Positions 38,970 to 51,403 of a stretch of 64,000 nt of DNA are shown here, piece by piece. The notes below the pieces were generated by a model. It was given only the letters and a program-made list of their open reading frames with translations, had not been told where the DNA came from and ran no database searches. This stretch comes from Begonia masoniana (lineage: Eukaryota > Streptophyta > Magnoliopsida > Cucurbitales > Begoniaceae). Made by a program: the position numbers and the translations under genes. The DNA lies in assembly GCA_022432975.1 (NCBI GenBank), contig CM039503.1, positions 44,038,655 to 44,102,654 of the forward strand. The letters are read 5' to 3'. How positions within the stretch are numbered: the stretch's first letter is position 1; each line of letters opens with the position of its first letter.

Positions 38970-41378
38970 TGTAACGACCCCGGCCAGGAGCCGTCACGTG
39001 TTCATATTCTTTCATTAATCGTTTGCTTGACTTTTACTATTATTACATTCACTTACTATCTCTCAACAGACTTTCACATTTAACATATATTTTTTTTTAA
39101 ACTGGTAATAGAAACGCAGAACCATTAAGGAAGACGAACCCTCTCGTGCCCGACTTCCCACGCCTCGTCGACTCAACCTTCACAGAGTCGAGCGACTAGA
39201 CTCGGTCATTGGCTTCTTGACAATTTCAGGAAAAGAGGAGGTGCCCTCAATTCTCTTAACTTAATACCACTCGGGTTGCATGCGTTGACAACCCTCAGAA
39301 ATTTAGTCGTCCGGTCATCACGTGCATTACGCGTGACTCGCTTAACATCGCCTAAAAGGAGACATCTTCCGGTGGGCACGTGGGTCTCGCGTGCTAAATT
39401 AAAACATCATCCGGTCGCTAATCGACAAAACACATTTTACATCTTCCGGTCGCTAAGCGACAAAACACATTTTACATCTTCCGGTGACGTCATCCGGAAG
39501 ACTAAACCATCATACAACTATCCTTCGGCATCTGCCGATGACGTCAGCCGGAAGACTAAACCAACAGACAACTACCCTTCGGCATCTGCCGATGACGTCA
39601 GCCGGAAGACTAAACCATCAAACAATTAACTCTCGGCATCTGCCGATGACGTCAGCCGGAAGATTGCCTCATCCAGCTTCCGTCTTACGGTAGAGAACAC
39701 TAAATCATCAAATGACTCCTCCCAACGGAAAGAAAACACAACTCATTCAAAATGCATATAGCGGAAGACTTAAGCAACAGATCATTTATAAATCTATATA
39801 ATCATTCCCTGACTCAATGATCCACTAGACAGTTTCAAAGCTCAACGTTTTAAAATAATCTCATCCTACTTAAACTACCATGTCCTTTAACATACTGTAA
39901 CATAAGAGTCTTAACCAGGGGTCATAAATCGCCTCTCCAGTCCCGCACTGTCACCTTGAGCATCCTCCAGCAACCAGCCTTAAGCATCCTCTTTGCACAT
40001 AACATCCTCACCTGAACCTTCTTCACCTACACCATAAGGTTTAACTATAAGCCTAATGCTTAGTAAGGAATGCATGCTGACAGATATACATGAGTACACA
40101 ATTTAAAGAGACATAAGTTCATAAACCATTCATCATTCGTGTTCATCTTTATCATTTACATGACATGTATTAAGGCAGGAGACGAGGGAGGAAGACAGGG
40201 GTACATAGTCATTTGCCTATCGCGGCAGACATACATAATCATTTGCCTATCGCGGCAATCATGATACATCACTCGGCCTCCCCAGTGGGAGAATTCGCGA
40301 GCCATACATATCATTAACTCGGCCTCCACCAGTGGGAGATTTCGCGAGTCATACATATCATTAACTCGGCCTCCACCAGTGGGAGAATTCGCGAGTCATA
40401 CATAACATAGTCTTTCCCCGCTCTGCACTTAATCTTGGTTACATTTGCTTTTCATGTTCTCAACTTAATCATAACAGGGACACAGTGCATAGACATAAAG
40501 TTCATAGAGAGAAGTCATATCATGAGGACAAGTAAAACATCCTGTAACTTTACATTTACTTACACAACTTCTTCATATCGTGGAAATAACAAATCATAGT
40601 CAATAAGCTAACATCTCAGTGATTTCCTAATACCCTTGCGGTGTAGGGCCCTAGTGGCCGGAAATCTTAACACATTCACTTACCTGGATTCCTTAGCAAT
40701 CCGAGTTTCTTTCCTTTAAACTTCTTCACCTAAAACATGTACATTACAGTAGTTAAAACAAAGTCCTAATAGTCCTAATCATAAACCATCCTAGGATCTA
40801 ATAGCTAAAGTCATTCCGATTCCTCTGTTTGACACACTGCAGTCTGAAATCCGAAACTAGGTGGACAGGTTTTACCATTGATTAAATCCGAGTTGGTTAC
40901 TTAAAATGCTCAGAATCGATTCGGGATGACATTTCTACTCCCAGATTTTAAAAAGTCATAAACTACTCGGCCACTGCTAAAAAAATCCGAACTCAGTGCC
41001 GAGCTGAAAACAGAGCTCTATTTACTAATGAATGACTACATTGTCCATTTCATACCTCGGGTGTGGATTTGCAGAGAAGAGCAAGCTCGAACCAGCCGTC
41101 GGTAAAGGGAAGTTCTGGTAGCCGAGAGCAAGAACTTGGAAAAGAAGGAATCGCCGAGAGGGAATGTCGGCTACAGTGGTAATAAATGAGGTTTAAGGTT
41201 TCCATTTCCTATTTATACTAAATCCATCGATTTTAATTACAAAACTGCCACCCAACCTAGTTTTACTCAACTTGTAATAAATTTGTCTTAACATTAAATT
41301 TTAAATCATAAGGGTTAAATAAGAGGGTGACAATGAAAATGGTCAGAAAATCACCTGGCCGAAATGTCGGGTGTTACA
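38970..41378 (-). mobile_element. 5' LTR of element C2
   Basis: Minus orientation: begins TGTAACACCCGACATTTCGG at 41378 and ends GGGGTCGTTACA at 38970, 2409 bp. A TATAAATA box lies at 41217-41210. The candidate intron runs 40683 (CCAG|GTAAGT) to 40027 (GGTGTAG|GTG), 657 nt, with hairpin TAAGC-ATTAG-GCTTA at 40062-40048. A short array of GGGAGAATTCGCGAG units lies at 40262-40400. Region 39360-39670 repeats TCTTCCGG and TGACGTCAGCCGGAAG motifs, the dispersed ancestor of the 26-bp array in C1. Confidence 0.92.
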
Positions 41379-42310
41379 GTTTCTACTTTCACATCTCTGT
41401 TGCATTCAAGTTCTTTCTCTGATTTGATCCCTCGGTTCCATTGGGAGTTGGATCATTTTTCCCAAAATCTTACATCCTCTTCATAAATTAAGGGGCGGAT
41501 TAGTTCTCTTAACAGCTGATCTGATCCTAAATTCCATTAGGAGGCGGATCAATTTTCCCAAAGTCATACATCCTCTTCATAAATTAAGGGGCAGATTAGT
41601 TCCCTTAACAGTTGATCTATTACATTCTGTTCATACCTTGCCATGCCATTACATGTAAATTCATTTTCGTGTTCTTTCCAAAACATGATATATGACATAC
41701 AGAAAACATTCAAACAAGCTTAAACCTACTATTTTGTGATGTATACCCGAAGGCACACACATACTCCACTTACCTGGTTTCCTGTAAGAGCTTGGTTGCA
41801 AACTACTTCGGGTTTTGCTCAAACCTATAGTCGTAGACAGAGTATTAGTTAAGCTTCATTCTAAACTATCCTCAAATCTACCAGAACTCATAAGGAAACT
41901 AGTTTGGGAACTCAGATCATCAAGCGTTCCTGATATGCCCCGAACTCGAACTAACTCTCACTTACAGCATTCTCAAAACTCGCATTTAAAATCCCCTCTA
42001 ACATCGATAGCTACAATGTAACAAGAAATCGAGGTAGAACTCACCTAGCTTGGAGAAAATAGGAGGAAAAATCACCGAGAGAAACTCTGCTTAGCTGAGC
42101 TGAAAGCCGAGAAGGGAAAATGAGAAAACAGTGGTGACTAAACCTCATTAAACCCTCCCTTAAATACGTTATCCATTATAGATCTCCATTTACTATTATG
42201 CCCTTACTTAGTCACTCATTAACCTAATCAATATTTCTCCCAATTTCATCTTTAAAGTGTACACTATTAGATGACAAGGTAAAATCGGTTCGATGAAACC
42301 GGGTGTTACA
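41379..42310 (-). mobile_element. LTR D, third segment
   Basis: From GTTTCTACTTTCACATCTC to CCGGGTGTTACA it matches D' 34784-35712. It keeps a donor CCAG|GTAAGT at 41773 on the minus strand, but the matching acceptor was lost in the deletion at 36119. The TAAGG target duplication follows at 42311. Confidence 0.88.
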
Positions 42311-42473
42311 TAAGGAGTCTTTCAAACATGTTTTCTAAGGGTTCCTAAAGTATTTCAAAGTCCTGAATTCGATTCCAAGTTTCAAGGAAAAGTCGAAAAA
42401 AAATTCACGCTGCAAATGTATTACGTAAAGTAAAAGTCATGTCAAATCCTGTGACGATGTACGGGTCGTTACA
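42311..42473 (+). mobile_element. 3' LTR of element E, last segment
   Basis: Continues TAAGGAGTCTTTCAAACATG exactly as the 5' LTR at 20154, then carries about 88 bp absent from the 5' LTR, and ends TACGGGTCGTTACA. Confidence 0.9.
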
Positions 42474-43099
42474 GTTATGCCTGAACGACAATGAGATGAC
42501 TATACCTGAACGAAAGTAAGATGACAAGGCCTGAACGACAATGAGATGGCTAAGTCTGAACAAATATTGGAAAATGAGTATCAACTAGTATGTAATTGTT
42601 AAATCAGGATTGGTAAACGTTAATGTTAATTTTACACCTGCATGTATTTTCGCTTGCTGAGTTATTCTCATAGTATATAATTTTGTGATGTAGGTGAGTT
42701 TTTATCTGAGGAAGAAATGGCTGTGATTGAGAACCTTTCAGAGGCAAGCGAGCATACAGAAGAAGAAAATATTTTTGGTTCAAAGGAAAGAATTTAATTT
42801 TGTATGTTTTAGTTTTCGATAACAATTAATATTTGCATTTCAGTTAAAACTCTTACGTTAGTTTTATCGTTAATAAAGTTTTATGAATTGCTTAAATTTT
42901 TTATTTTAGTTCAATTTTGACCAAGTTATTTTATATTTGAATTTTGTTTAAAGACTAAAGTGCATTTAATATTTCAATTATTATTTAAAGAAATTTTTAT
43001 TCTAAAATTAGGGTTTTAACGCTCAAATTTTATAAATCAATTTTTAAGATTTTCAAGTTAGAGTTTCAAAATTAGGGATTTTAAAATTGGGGCGTTACA
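42474..43099 (+). mobile_element. 5' LTR of element J, right segment
   Basis: Resumes J with repeated CTGAACGACAATGAGATG phrases and ends GGGGCGTTACA before a primer site. The hairpin TGAG-TTATT-CTCA (42658-42670) and acceptor GATGTAG|GTG (AG ending 42693) pair with the donor at 15971, now separated by 26 kb of inserted DNA. Confidence 0.85.
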
Positions 43100-43102
43100 G
43101 TT

Positions 43103-43114
43103 TGGTATCAGAGC
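43103..43114 (+). other. Primer-binding site of element J
   Basis: TGGTATCAGAGC, complementary to initiator tRNA-Met, three bases past the LTR end. It fixes J as plus-oriented. Confidence 0.92.
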
Positions 43115-44699
43115 AACCAGTTTTATAAAACGGTTCTGTAGACTTATCTGTATGGTCACGTGCACCTGGAAGATTTTCGATCAGCAAGTAAGTGATTAAA
43201 ATTTATATTTTGATAAAAGTATGTTTGATGATTTTGTAGTACATTTTAAAGTAACTAAAATTTTCTATTGTTCTTTCTATAAATGCTTTTATAAAATCTT
43301 AAATATGGATTGGAACTTTAATATACATATTTTATTTAGAATTTCAAGTATTTATTTAAAGTAATTTCAAACTATTTTAAGTTGCATTTAAGTACAAGGT
43401 TTTAAAATTTTTTAAAGTTGTCTTTGTGATGTAGATCTATCGCTAAAATCTAAAATAACTACTCTCGATTAAAAGACTTGATCCCGATCAATAACCTTCC
43501 TTAAAAATAACATCAACCTTGCTAGTATCCTAACTAGTTTAAGAATTCTTATGGACTCCTCTATGAAAACTTTAGAATATTGGCATGCAATAGCTATGAT
43601 CTGAATTAGGAAAATACATTAGCCAAAACTTGAACATTTTGGATAGAAGAACTTATAGAAAAATCACAAGGATAATTTAGTTTTTCAATGTAAAAATTTT
43701 CAAATTCTCAAGTTAAGCATTTCCTAAGGATAAGAGATAGAGTAATATTATGGATTAATTGAAGAATATTAGACGGGACAAGGAATAATGAAGATAAATT
43801 TAAGGATGCTTAGATTATTGTCTCTAGTAATAATTTTTCCCTAAGATTTATACTAATTTAAGATTTACTAAAAATATTATTTGAGTACTTAGAAGTTTGA
43901 TTTGAGTTGAGAAACTATTAATGTGGATAGAGTTAATCAATGAGAAGTTAATAAAACAAAAGATAGTAGAGTTATGTCGTATGATCTTAAATATTATAGC
44001 TTAGTGGGTATTTGGTTACATATGTTTTAAATGACTCAAAGACATAGAAATGATATTATGTATTATTTTTAGGCTTTAAGGGATCAATAGAAAGTTGAGA
44101 AAGTTATGTGTACAATTATATTCAAGTGACTAGATTTGACCATTACTCTAGAAAATGGATAGCATCTTAGAAAATAAATCAAGGAAGAGAAATTTAATGA
44201 GTGTGAGAATTTATAATCATCATAGTATACGGAAAAGCTTGATGAAATTAGAGGTGAGCATAAGTAGTGAAAATGTTGAGTATCTAGTCATGGAAAATAT
44301 ATTGGAATGTTTAGTATAAGAAAATTTTGAGAAAGTAGTAATGTTGGATTCTATTTGACAAATTTTTGAAATATAATTAATTATATTAAAGTTGATGATT
44401 TAAGATTAGAATTTTTGCCTCCTAAGTATTTAGTGCTGATCGATTAAGGAAATATGAAGGTTAGACTTTATTTAAAGAATTAGTATATCATGAGGAATAT
44501 AGTTTATTAGAGAAAAATTTAATGTGAAATGATTATTGTTAGAGAGATTTATGAAAGTTACATTTGGTGGAGCAATTATTAACACTTTTGAGGATATTGA
44601 ATTGGGAAATTAAGGATTTGAATAAATTTTCTTCGAGGAGACATAGAAATAGAGTTAAATTAGATGACTTTGAAAATTAAGGTTATAATTGATTAAATT
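43115..44699 (+). pseudogene. Decayed interior of element J, 5' part
   Basis: A+T-rich and purine-rich on the plus strand, as expected for worn gag-pol, with stops throughout. I could not read any gag or pol motif. Its identity rests on lying between the J primer site and the J polypurine tract. Confidence 0.6.
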
Positions 44700-45059
44700 T
44701 ATAATGACCCATTTTCCCATTAAGATATTGTCCGCTCTGGGAATTGGGCCGTAGTCTAATATCCTCCCCTCACGGCTTTTAGCGAGAACTTCCCAGTCGG
44801 TCACCCAATATGATACTGCTCTCGCCAGAGCACTTTTAACTTCGGAGTTCTTATGGGATCCGTTGTCAATTGTGCTCCAAAACGCGTTTTACTATCTTAG
44901 AAGGGTTTCCTTACATATGTTTCATTTTCATATACCTCTCCAAGCGATGTGGGATTGTGAAGACCCCGTTTTTACGACCCAGGATTTGTCTATAATCGAG
45001 TTCGGGATTTTCCTACACTCGGCTTAGGCCCCGAGGTTTGCCTCGCAACCCGAGGTTTG
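44700..45059 (-). mobile_element. 5S-bearing LTR L1 (Cassandra-like)
   Basis: Starts TATAATGACCC after AAATT (44695-44699); the other end of the element reads GGGTCATCACA followed by AAATT (52651-52655). It contains a 5S rRNA-like core on the minus strand at 44861-44789 and the GCGGACAATATCT phrase I associate with Cassandra LTRs. It stops about 46 bp short of the homologous end in L2, where LTR K begins. Confidence 0.75.
44789..44861 (-). ncRNA. 5S rRNA-derived segment in LTR L1
   Basis: On the minus strand GGATCCCATAAGAACTCCGA, AGTTAAAAGTGCTCTGGCGA and GGGTGACCGACTGGGAAGTTC follow the 3' two thirds of plant 5S rRNA, including the internal promoter boxes, with several substitutions. It is not a true 5S gene: the 5' third is absent and it is embedded in an LTR. 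Confidence 0.85.
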
Positions 45060-48000
45060 TGTGATGACCCCAACCCCGTAGGGCCGTCACGAACTTGCCG
45101 TGACATAACTATTACCTAAGCCCTCGTATTTTCTCATAAACTTTTTCTTTTTCACTCGACACTATAAAATAAACCGAACCTAGACAATTGACCCACCTCT
45201 AACAACCTTTATGGACTAACTTTGACTTAAACATTAAACATTTGAGCGTAAAACATTTCGACTTTTAAAACATTTAAAACTAGACTCAAAACTATTAATA
45301 ACTTAAAACAAATAAAACATTTAAAACAATTAAAGTAAGATCAATTAAAACACGACACTAATATAATCTATACTCAAGAAAACAAACTGCATGGATCGCT
45401 CTAAAAATCGAGCGCATCCATACCTGTTTTAAAATGACCAAACATTTAAAAATGCCCAAACAGTTCCAGTATATTCTCCAAAATAAAGACTTCACATTCT
45501 AAACAACCTACTACCACTACGTATACATCAAAGCTCGACTATTCATGCATTTTCTATCAAAGCATCTAATCCATATACTTAAACATTTTCATACATATAC
45601 ATCAACACTCGACTTATCATACAATTTTCTATCAAAACCTCTAATCCATATACTTAAACATTTTCATAAACAAACCGACACGTAGACCTACTAACCAACA
45701 AGGCTAACTCACATCCATTCGACATACATCACTCAAACCATCGGATCTTCAAGCCAAAACACACCCCGTCGCCACGAGCACCATCCGTCGACCACCTATT
45801 CTTTGTCATCGAGTTCACACCTGTCACCTACTCATACACCAACTACATTAAGCCTAATGCTTAGTAAGGAGCGTACTAAACATACTTTACATACATGCAT
45901 GACATTTGGTAAACGGTTTCATTCGTAAAAACCTTTTTCTTGTTCCGTAAAACATAGTCCGTGAAAACATAGTCCCGTGAAAAATCATCATCATCATATA
46001 GTCCCGTGAGAATCATTCATATAGTCCCGTGAAAATCAATCATCATTCATATGGTCCCGTAGAGAATCCGTGAGAATCATTCATATAGTCCCGTGAGAAT
46101 CATTCATATAGTCCCGTGAGAATCATTCATATAGTCCCGTGAGAATCATTCATCATTCATATAGTCCCGTGAGAATCATTCATCATTCATATAGTCCCGT
46201 GAGAATCATTCATCATTCATATAGTCCCGTGAGAATCATTCATCATTCATATAGTCCCGTGAGAATCATTCATATAGTCCCGTGAGAATCATTCATCATT
46301 CATATAGTCCCGTGAGAATCATTCATATAGTCCCGTGAGAATCATTCATATAGTCCCGTGAGAATCATTCATATAGTCCCGTGAGAATCATTCATCATTC
46401 ATATAGTCCCGTGAGAATCATTCATATAGTCCCGTGAGAATCATTCATCATTCATATAGTCCCGTGAGAATCATTCATCATTCATATAGTCCCGTGAGAA
46501 TCATTCATATAGTCCCGTGAGAATCATTCATCATTCATATAGTCCCGTGAGAATCATTCATCATTCATATAGTCCCGTGAGAATCATTCATATAGTCCCG
46601 TGAGAATCATTCATCATTCATATAGTCCCGTGAGAATCATTCATATAGTCCCGTGAGAATCATTCATATAGTCCCGTGAGAATCATTCATCATTCATATA
46701 GTCCCGTGAGAATCATTCATCATTCATATAGTCCCGTGAGAATCATTCATCATTCATATAGTCCCGTGAGAATCATTCATCATTCATATAGTCCCGTGAG
46801 AATCATTCATCATTCATATAGTCCCGTGAGAATCATTCATATAGTCCCGTGAGAATCATTCATCATTCATATAGTCCCGTGAGAATCATTCATATAGTCC
46901 CGTGAGAATCATTCATATAGTCCCGTGAGAATCATTCATCATTCATATAGTCCCGTGAGAATCATTCATCATTCATATAGTCCCGTGAGAATCATTCATC
47001 ATTCATATAGTCCCGTGAGAATCATTCATCATTCATATAGTCCCGTGAGAATCATTCATCATTCATATAGTCCCGTGAGAATCATTCATCATTCATATAG
47101 TCCCGTGAGAATCATTCATATAGTCCCGTGAGAATCATTCATCATTCATATAGTCCCGTGAGAATCATTCATATAGTCCCGTGAGAATCATTCATATAGT
47201 CCCGTGAGAATCATTCATCATTCATATAGTCCCGTGAAAACATAGTCCCGTGAAAACATAGTCCCGTGAAAACATAGTCCCGTGAAAATCAATCATCATT
47301 CATATAGTCCCGTGAGAATCATTCATATAGTCCCGTGAGAATCATTCATATAGTCCCGTGAGAATCATTCATATAGTCCCGTGAGAATCATTCATCATTC
47401 ATATAGTCCCGTGAGAATCATTCATATAGTCCCGTGAGAATCATTCATATAGTCCCGTGAGAATCATTCATATAGTCCCGTGAGAATCATTCATCATTCA
47501 TATAGTCCCGTGAGAATCATTCATATAGTCCCGTGAGAATCATTCATATAGTCCCGTGAGAATCATTATACTTAACTATCACTCTTCCTTAACTACCCGT
47601 CTTCCACCAACCTCTACAATCACTCTCATCAAAAACAATCACCATTATCAACATTGTACGACGTAGGGCCTTAGTGGCGGAAAGCCTAACGCTCACTTAC
47701 CTGGCGTCCGTAGCAAGCCGAGTACCGCCAAAAGCGTGTCCACCTAAAGCATTTCACAATTAAGAACATTAAAATCGATCCTAATAAACTAATTTCAAAC
47801 TTGAACTAATCTCCTAATTTAGGAATTATTTCCTAAAATTTCCATTTCTCATTCGGGCATTAACTAAACTCTCATTTTGTGAAAACATCTTAAACTACTA
47901 TTTCTAGCCTACTCACAATTAAAACCTAATTAATGGGCCCTAATTTGGTTCGGTACAAAACCGACCTAAAACTTCGAACGCGCGTTAACTTTTGCGTCGG

Positions 48001-49021
48001 TTATCGGAATCGAACGATTCCAGCGGCCACGTACTCCTCTAATAACCTATGTTAATCTGCCAAAAGGAATTTCCAAACTAAGACCGGAGCTAGGTCAATT
48101 TATCAAAAACCCGAACTGCCCTTTTACCCAAAATTTCACTTTTTCAATTTTTCATCAAAACTTCTCTCAATTCCTCACTAATCTATCCTCCTAACATCCA
48201 ATTAACATAAACTAACCTAAAATCGGAGTTCCAATTCAGAAAACCCGAAATCCCAAAACCTAGCCCCACGATTTTTCCCCAAATCCGAGCTCCTCATTGC
48301 TCGGCAATCCATGCCAGCACCGAGCTCGGCCAATTGACGCTAAAAGCAACCAAAAAGGGCGGTGGACGGAGCTCAATCGAGCTTGCCACCGCCGGCCATG
48401 AACAGAACTAAAACAGGGAAGAAAATTCAACCTGTTTTCGGTCGGGTCTGGCGCGGAGAAGGCCGAACCGAGCTCTGGTTCAGCTCGCCGGCGTCGGCAC
48501 GTCTGAACGGTGGTCGGAGCTGTGGTCGCCGTCGGAGGGTCGCGCGCGTCTCCCTTTCTCTCTCTCGGCGTCGGGCTCGCAGGGGAATGGCTTCATCGTG
48601 AAGCCATTCCAATTTTATAAAAATTGATTTTTATAAAATTATAAAATCTTTACTTTTTAATTTACTTAAATACCCTTAACTCAATTCTATGCTTAATTCT
48701 TTAATTAGTCTATCAATTCAGTTTTTCTGCAATTTCCTTATTTCTCTAAATATTCCAATTTAATATTAGAGTTCTAACAAAACTCACCGTTCCCAAAGCG
48801 GACTTATTTTGCTATTTTTACGAATTAATATATTAAAAGGCTAAAACGGGAACCTTAGCATTACTCTTCTCGATTTGGGTTTCTAAAATTTCACTTATTC
48901 TTCTACAAATTCCCGTAAATTTCTAAGGTCCTAATAAAACTATCCTCTCACAAAACGGACCTAATTTACTTATTTACCAAAATAGCCTTGGAGCGGAAAC
49001 CCAAAAAACTCGGGTGTTACA
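45060..49021 (-). mobile_element. LTR K with expanded intron-like region
   Basis: On the plus strand from TGTGATGACCCC to ACTCGGGTGTTACA, 3962 bp. On the minus strand the flank at 49022 reads GGACAAAATT...AAGGAGGGAAGGA, a polypurine tract, so this is a 3' LTR of a minus-oriented element. Donor CCAG|GTAAGT at 47700, hairpin TAAGC-ATTAG-GCTTA at 45863-45849, acceptor GAGTAG|GTG at 45828: the intron-like segment is 1873 nt because it contains a 1.6-kb minisatellite. No matching target duplication was found. Confidence 0.8.
45950..47566. repeat. 23/30-bp two-length minisatellite in LTR K
   Basis: About 55-60 units of ATAGTCCCGTGAGAATCATT plus CAT (short, 23 bp) or CAT followed by CATTCAT (long, 30 bp). 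A variant block with GTGAAAAC interrupts at 47235-47280. Short and long units follow patterned runs rather than random order. Confidence 0.95.
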
Positions 49022-51231
49022 TCCTTCCCTCCTTAATTGGAATTTTGTCCCCAAAATTATTGCTTAGTTAAATTTCTAATTACTCACCCTCACATTATTT
49101 ACTTAACCATGCTCGCAATACCATTCACGACACTCCTATGGTCTTACCCATACCTCGGGTATCAATGGTTTCCTATATTCCAAAAGCTTTAAATTCTTTT
49201 AAATACTCACTTCGTAACTCAATCGCTTATACATCCATCGACTTCAACTTAACCTTCATCACTTAGACTCTCGATCCTCTCTAACTTAACTCCAATTTTA
49301 ATTCTTCCTCAAACTAAGTTCATTCAATTTCCAACTCTTCAAATTTTTGTGACAACAATTCGTACCTAATCACTTCAAACCCTTAAAGCTTCTTCAATTC
49401 TATAACACTAAGGACCTGATACTTAGATCTCTCATCCTAATCCCCTGTTTCGTACTCTTCTTTACACTACTATCTCCTTTCCAAATTATCAATCTCGTTT
49501 TCTAAACCTACTTACCTTGGGCAATCATAGCATTTCCTTAGCTACTCTAATGTCATTCCTGTATACAGGGCTATAATTATTAAATCTATTTCTTTACGCT
49601 TTCACGGTATCCACTAGGTTTCTATAATTATTTCCACTGTGATCGTTTCATCTAATTCTTACATCGGTCTTTATCGATCACAAACAAATCTTAAGTCTAA
49701 ACTAATTCTTTACATTATTCACCCAATGTCTTAAATGGTGCATAAACACTTCGACATAGCTTAAGAGTCGAATCTTTCCTAGACCAACAGATTTATCTTC
49801 ACTTCTAGGTCCTCTTGCACAATCTCCGTGCAACTTTCTATCCCTTCGTCCTTTTTACCTTACATCGCATAGTTCCTATTTTTCTCATTCAAAAATTTCC
49901 TATATTTTCCCAATTTGCACACCACCAGATTCTAGCGAGTTAAACCTCAACTTTCAACCTTCCCTTCTTATCTAACTATCCTCTTCTTCCTATCTCTTAA
50001 CTTTGCAATATCGATTTCATCCTTCCTCCAAAATTAGGTCCTAAGCACTCTTCTAAATTCTTTATAGCATCTCATCCCCTACACCCTTTTTGTTTGCAAA
50101 CTTGTTGTATGTAATTTAACACCTCCCTTCCAAAAATCCTTGCCTTCCTAAGTCACCAAGTATGATTCCAAATTCAATGCTAAACTTTCACACTACATCA
50201 TCTAACATCTCTATCTTAACGTCTTCTTTAAATAAACTAAAAGAAATGTACCTGTAACTACGGTATACTGCCCTATACTTATTCCTAATATCCCACAAGG
50301 ACTTCTTCAAAGTTACTAACTAGCCTACTATCTTTCATTCCTTCTAGTCAGATTCTAAATATTCTCCTTGGCTTCTTCACAATGATTTATCTAACAACCT
50401 TCTTGTTAGCAAACTTGTTGCAGGCAGATTTACCACATTAATCCTAAATCTTCTAAAGTTCTTAAATCTTATCCTTCTATTTTTCCCAAAATTTAGAAGT
50501 ATCCATTACCCTTAATGGAACGAAGCATATCATAGCTCGTACCACAAGCCCTATCAATTTTCAAGTCTCCAGGCAAATATCTAAGTGATCAAGTTCACTT
50601 CCTTAAATTCTCACATGAATCGGTCTTCTCTTAATTCCTTATAGGCTAAGCTTTCTAACTCACCTAATTTGATTGGTCGCCACCAAAACTCTTCATTACA
50701 ATCCACCTCTTGGGTTCTTTAAACACTAAAGTTCCTACTTCCATCTTGGAGGTAAGTCTCATGTCTGGGGTTCTTAACTTATACTATATCAACTATAGAC
50801 TCGTCTCCTAATTCAGACGCTCATAACTCAAACAATCTGAAGTCTTTTATCCTCGCTACCATTACTATAGTTGGTAATCACTCGTGTCATTTCACCATCC
50901 CTCCTAATATCGTGCGTGATCCACCAAATCTCTAAACATGACTCTCAATCTACGGCGCTAAACTCTCCTTTGATTAGTTACACTTTTTAGGCCCTTCTAG
51001 TAAATTTCTAACTCTTATACTTTACCTTATGTCCCTAGGTTAAGCAACATCTAATTGCCTAACGCATCAACTATTTATCGGCACCCTTAACTTTACTAAG
51101 TCTTCTTTTCTATATAGGGTCGGTCATGATATTTTCACGCATCAACAACTGTCCTTTATTGGTTAGTCCTTTAAGATGGTACCTATCTTCTAGAGAACGT
51201 CCAAATTTTATAACTTGAGTATCATCCATCG
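49022..51231 (-). pseudogene. Decayed interior next to LTR K
   Basis: Pyrimidine-rich on the plus strand, so purine-rich on the minus, starting with a polypurine tract (GGAGGGAAGGA) beside LTR K. No domain could be read. A 62-residue frame at 51298-51110 (LLETIKDQGYTMDDTQVIKF) is not recognised and is probably chance. The matching 5' LTR is absent; the sequence abuts LTR L2. Confidence 0.5.
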
Positions 51232-51330
51232 TATAACCTTGATCCTTTATTGTCTCTAGTAAGATATTGTCCGCTCTAGGGATTAGGCTGTAACCCAATA
51301 TCCTCCCTTCATGGCTTTGTTTGGCAATAA

Positions 51331-51403
51331 CTTCTCAGTCGGTCAGCCAATATGGTACTACTATCGCTGGAGCACTTTTAACTTCGAAGTTCTTATGGGA
51401 TCC
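51331..51403 (-). ncRNA. 5S rRNA-derived segment in LTR L2
   Basis: Minus strand GGATCCCATAAGAACTTCGA through GGCTGACCGACTGAGAAGTT, the same 5S portion as in L1 with extra substitutions in the promoter boxes (GGGTGACC is now GGCTGACC). It is cut at its 5' side by a solo LTR. Confidence 0.82.

Noticed and set aside
16287..42473. A clean 5-bp target duplication for element E
   Set aside because: The flanks ATTAC and GTTAT agree at only three of five positions; the element edges are secure from the primer site, polypurine tract and LTR ends, but I do not claim a duplication.
44789..44861. Functional 5S rRNA gene
   Set aside because: Only about 73 bp of 5S-like sequence with substitutions, lacking the 5' third and embedded in an LTR with target duplications; a retrotransposon-borne remnant fits better.
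46925..47131. 68-residue ORF of repeated MRIIHHSYSPV
   Set aside because: It arises where six 30-bp units (a multiple of three) lie in a row; the frame is lost at the next 23-bp unit.
45950..47566. CRISPR-like array
   Set aside because: Units are head-to-tail with no unique spacers and lie in a plant LTR; the length variation is one CATTCAT step.
48362..48612. GC-rich ORFs on both strands (60-79 residues) at a possible CpG island
   Set aside because: It matches the promoter-to-leader part of LTR K; similar GC-rich patches occur in LTR G (23080-23370) and N (57660-57840), so it is LTR sequence and not a host exon.
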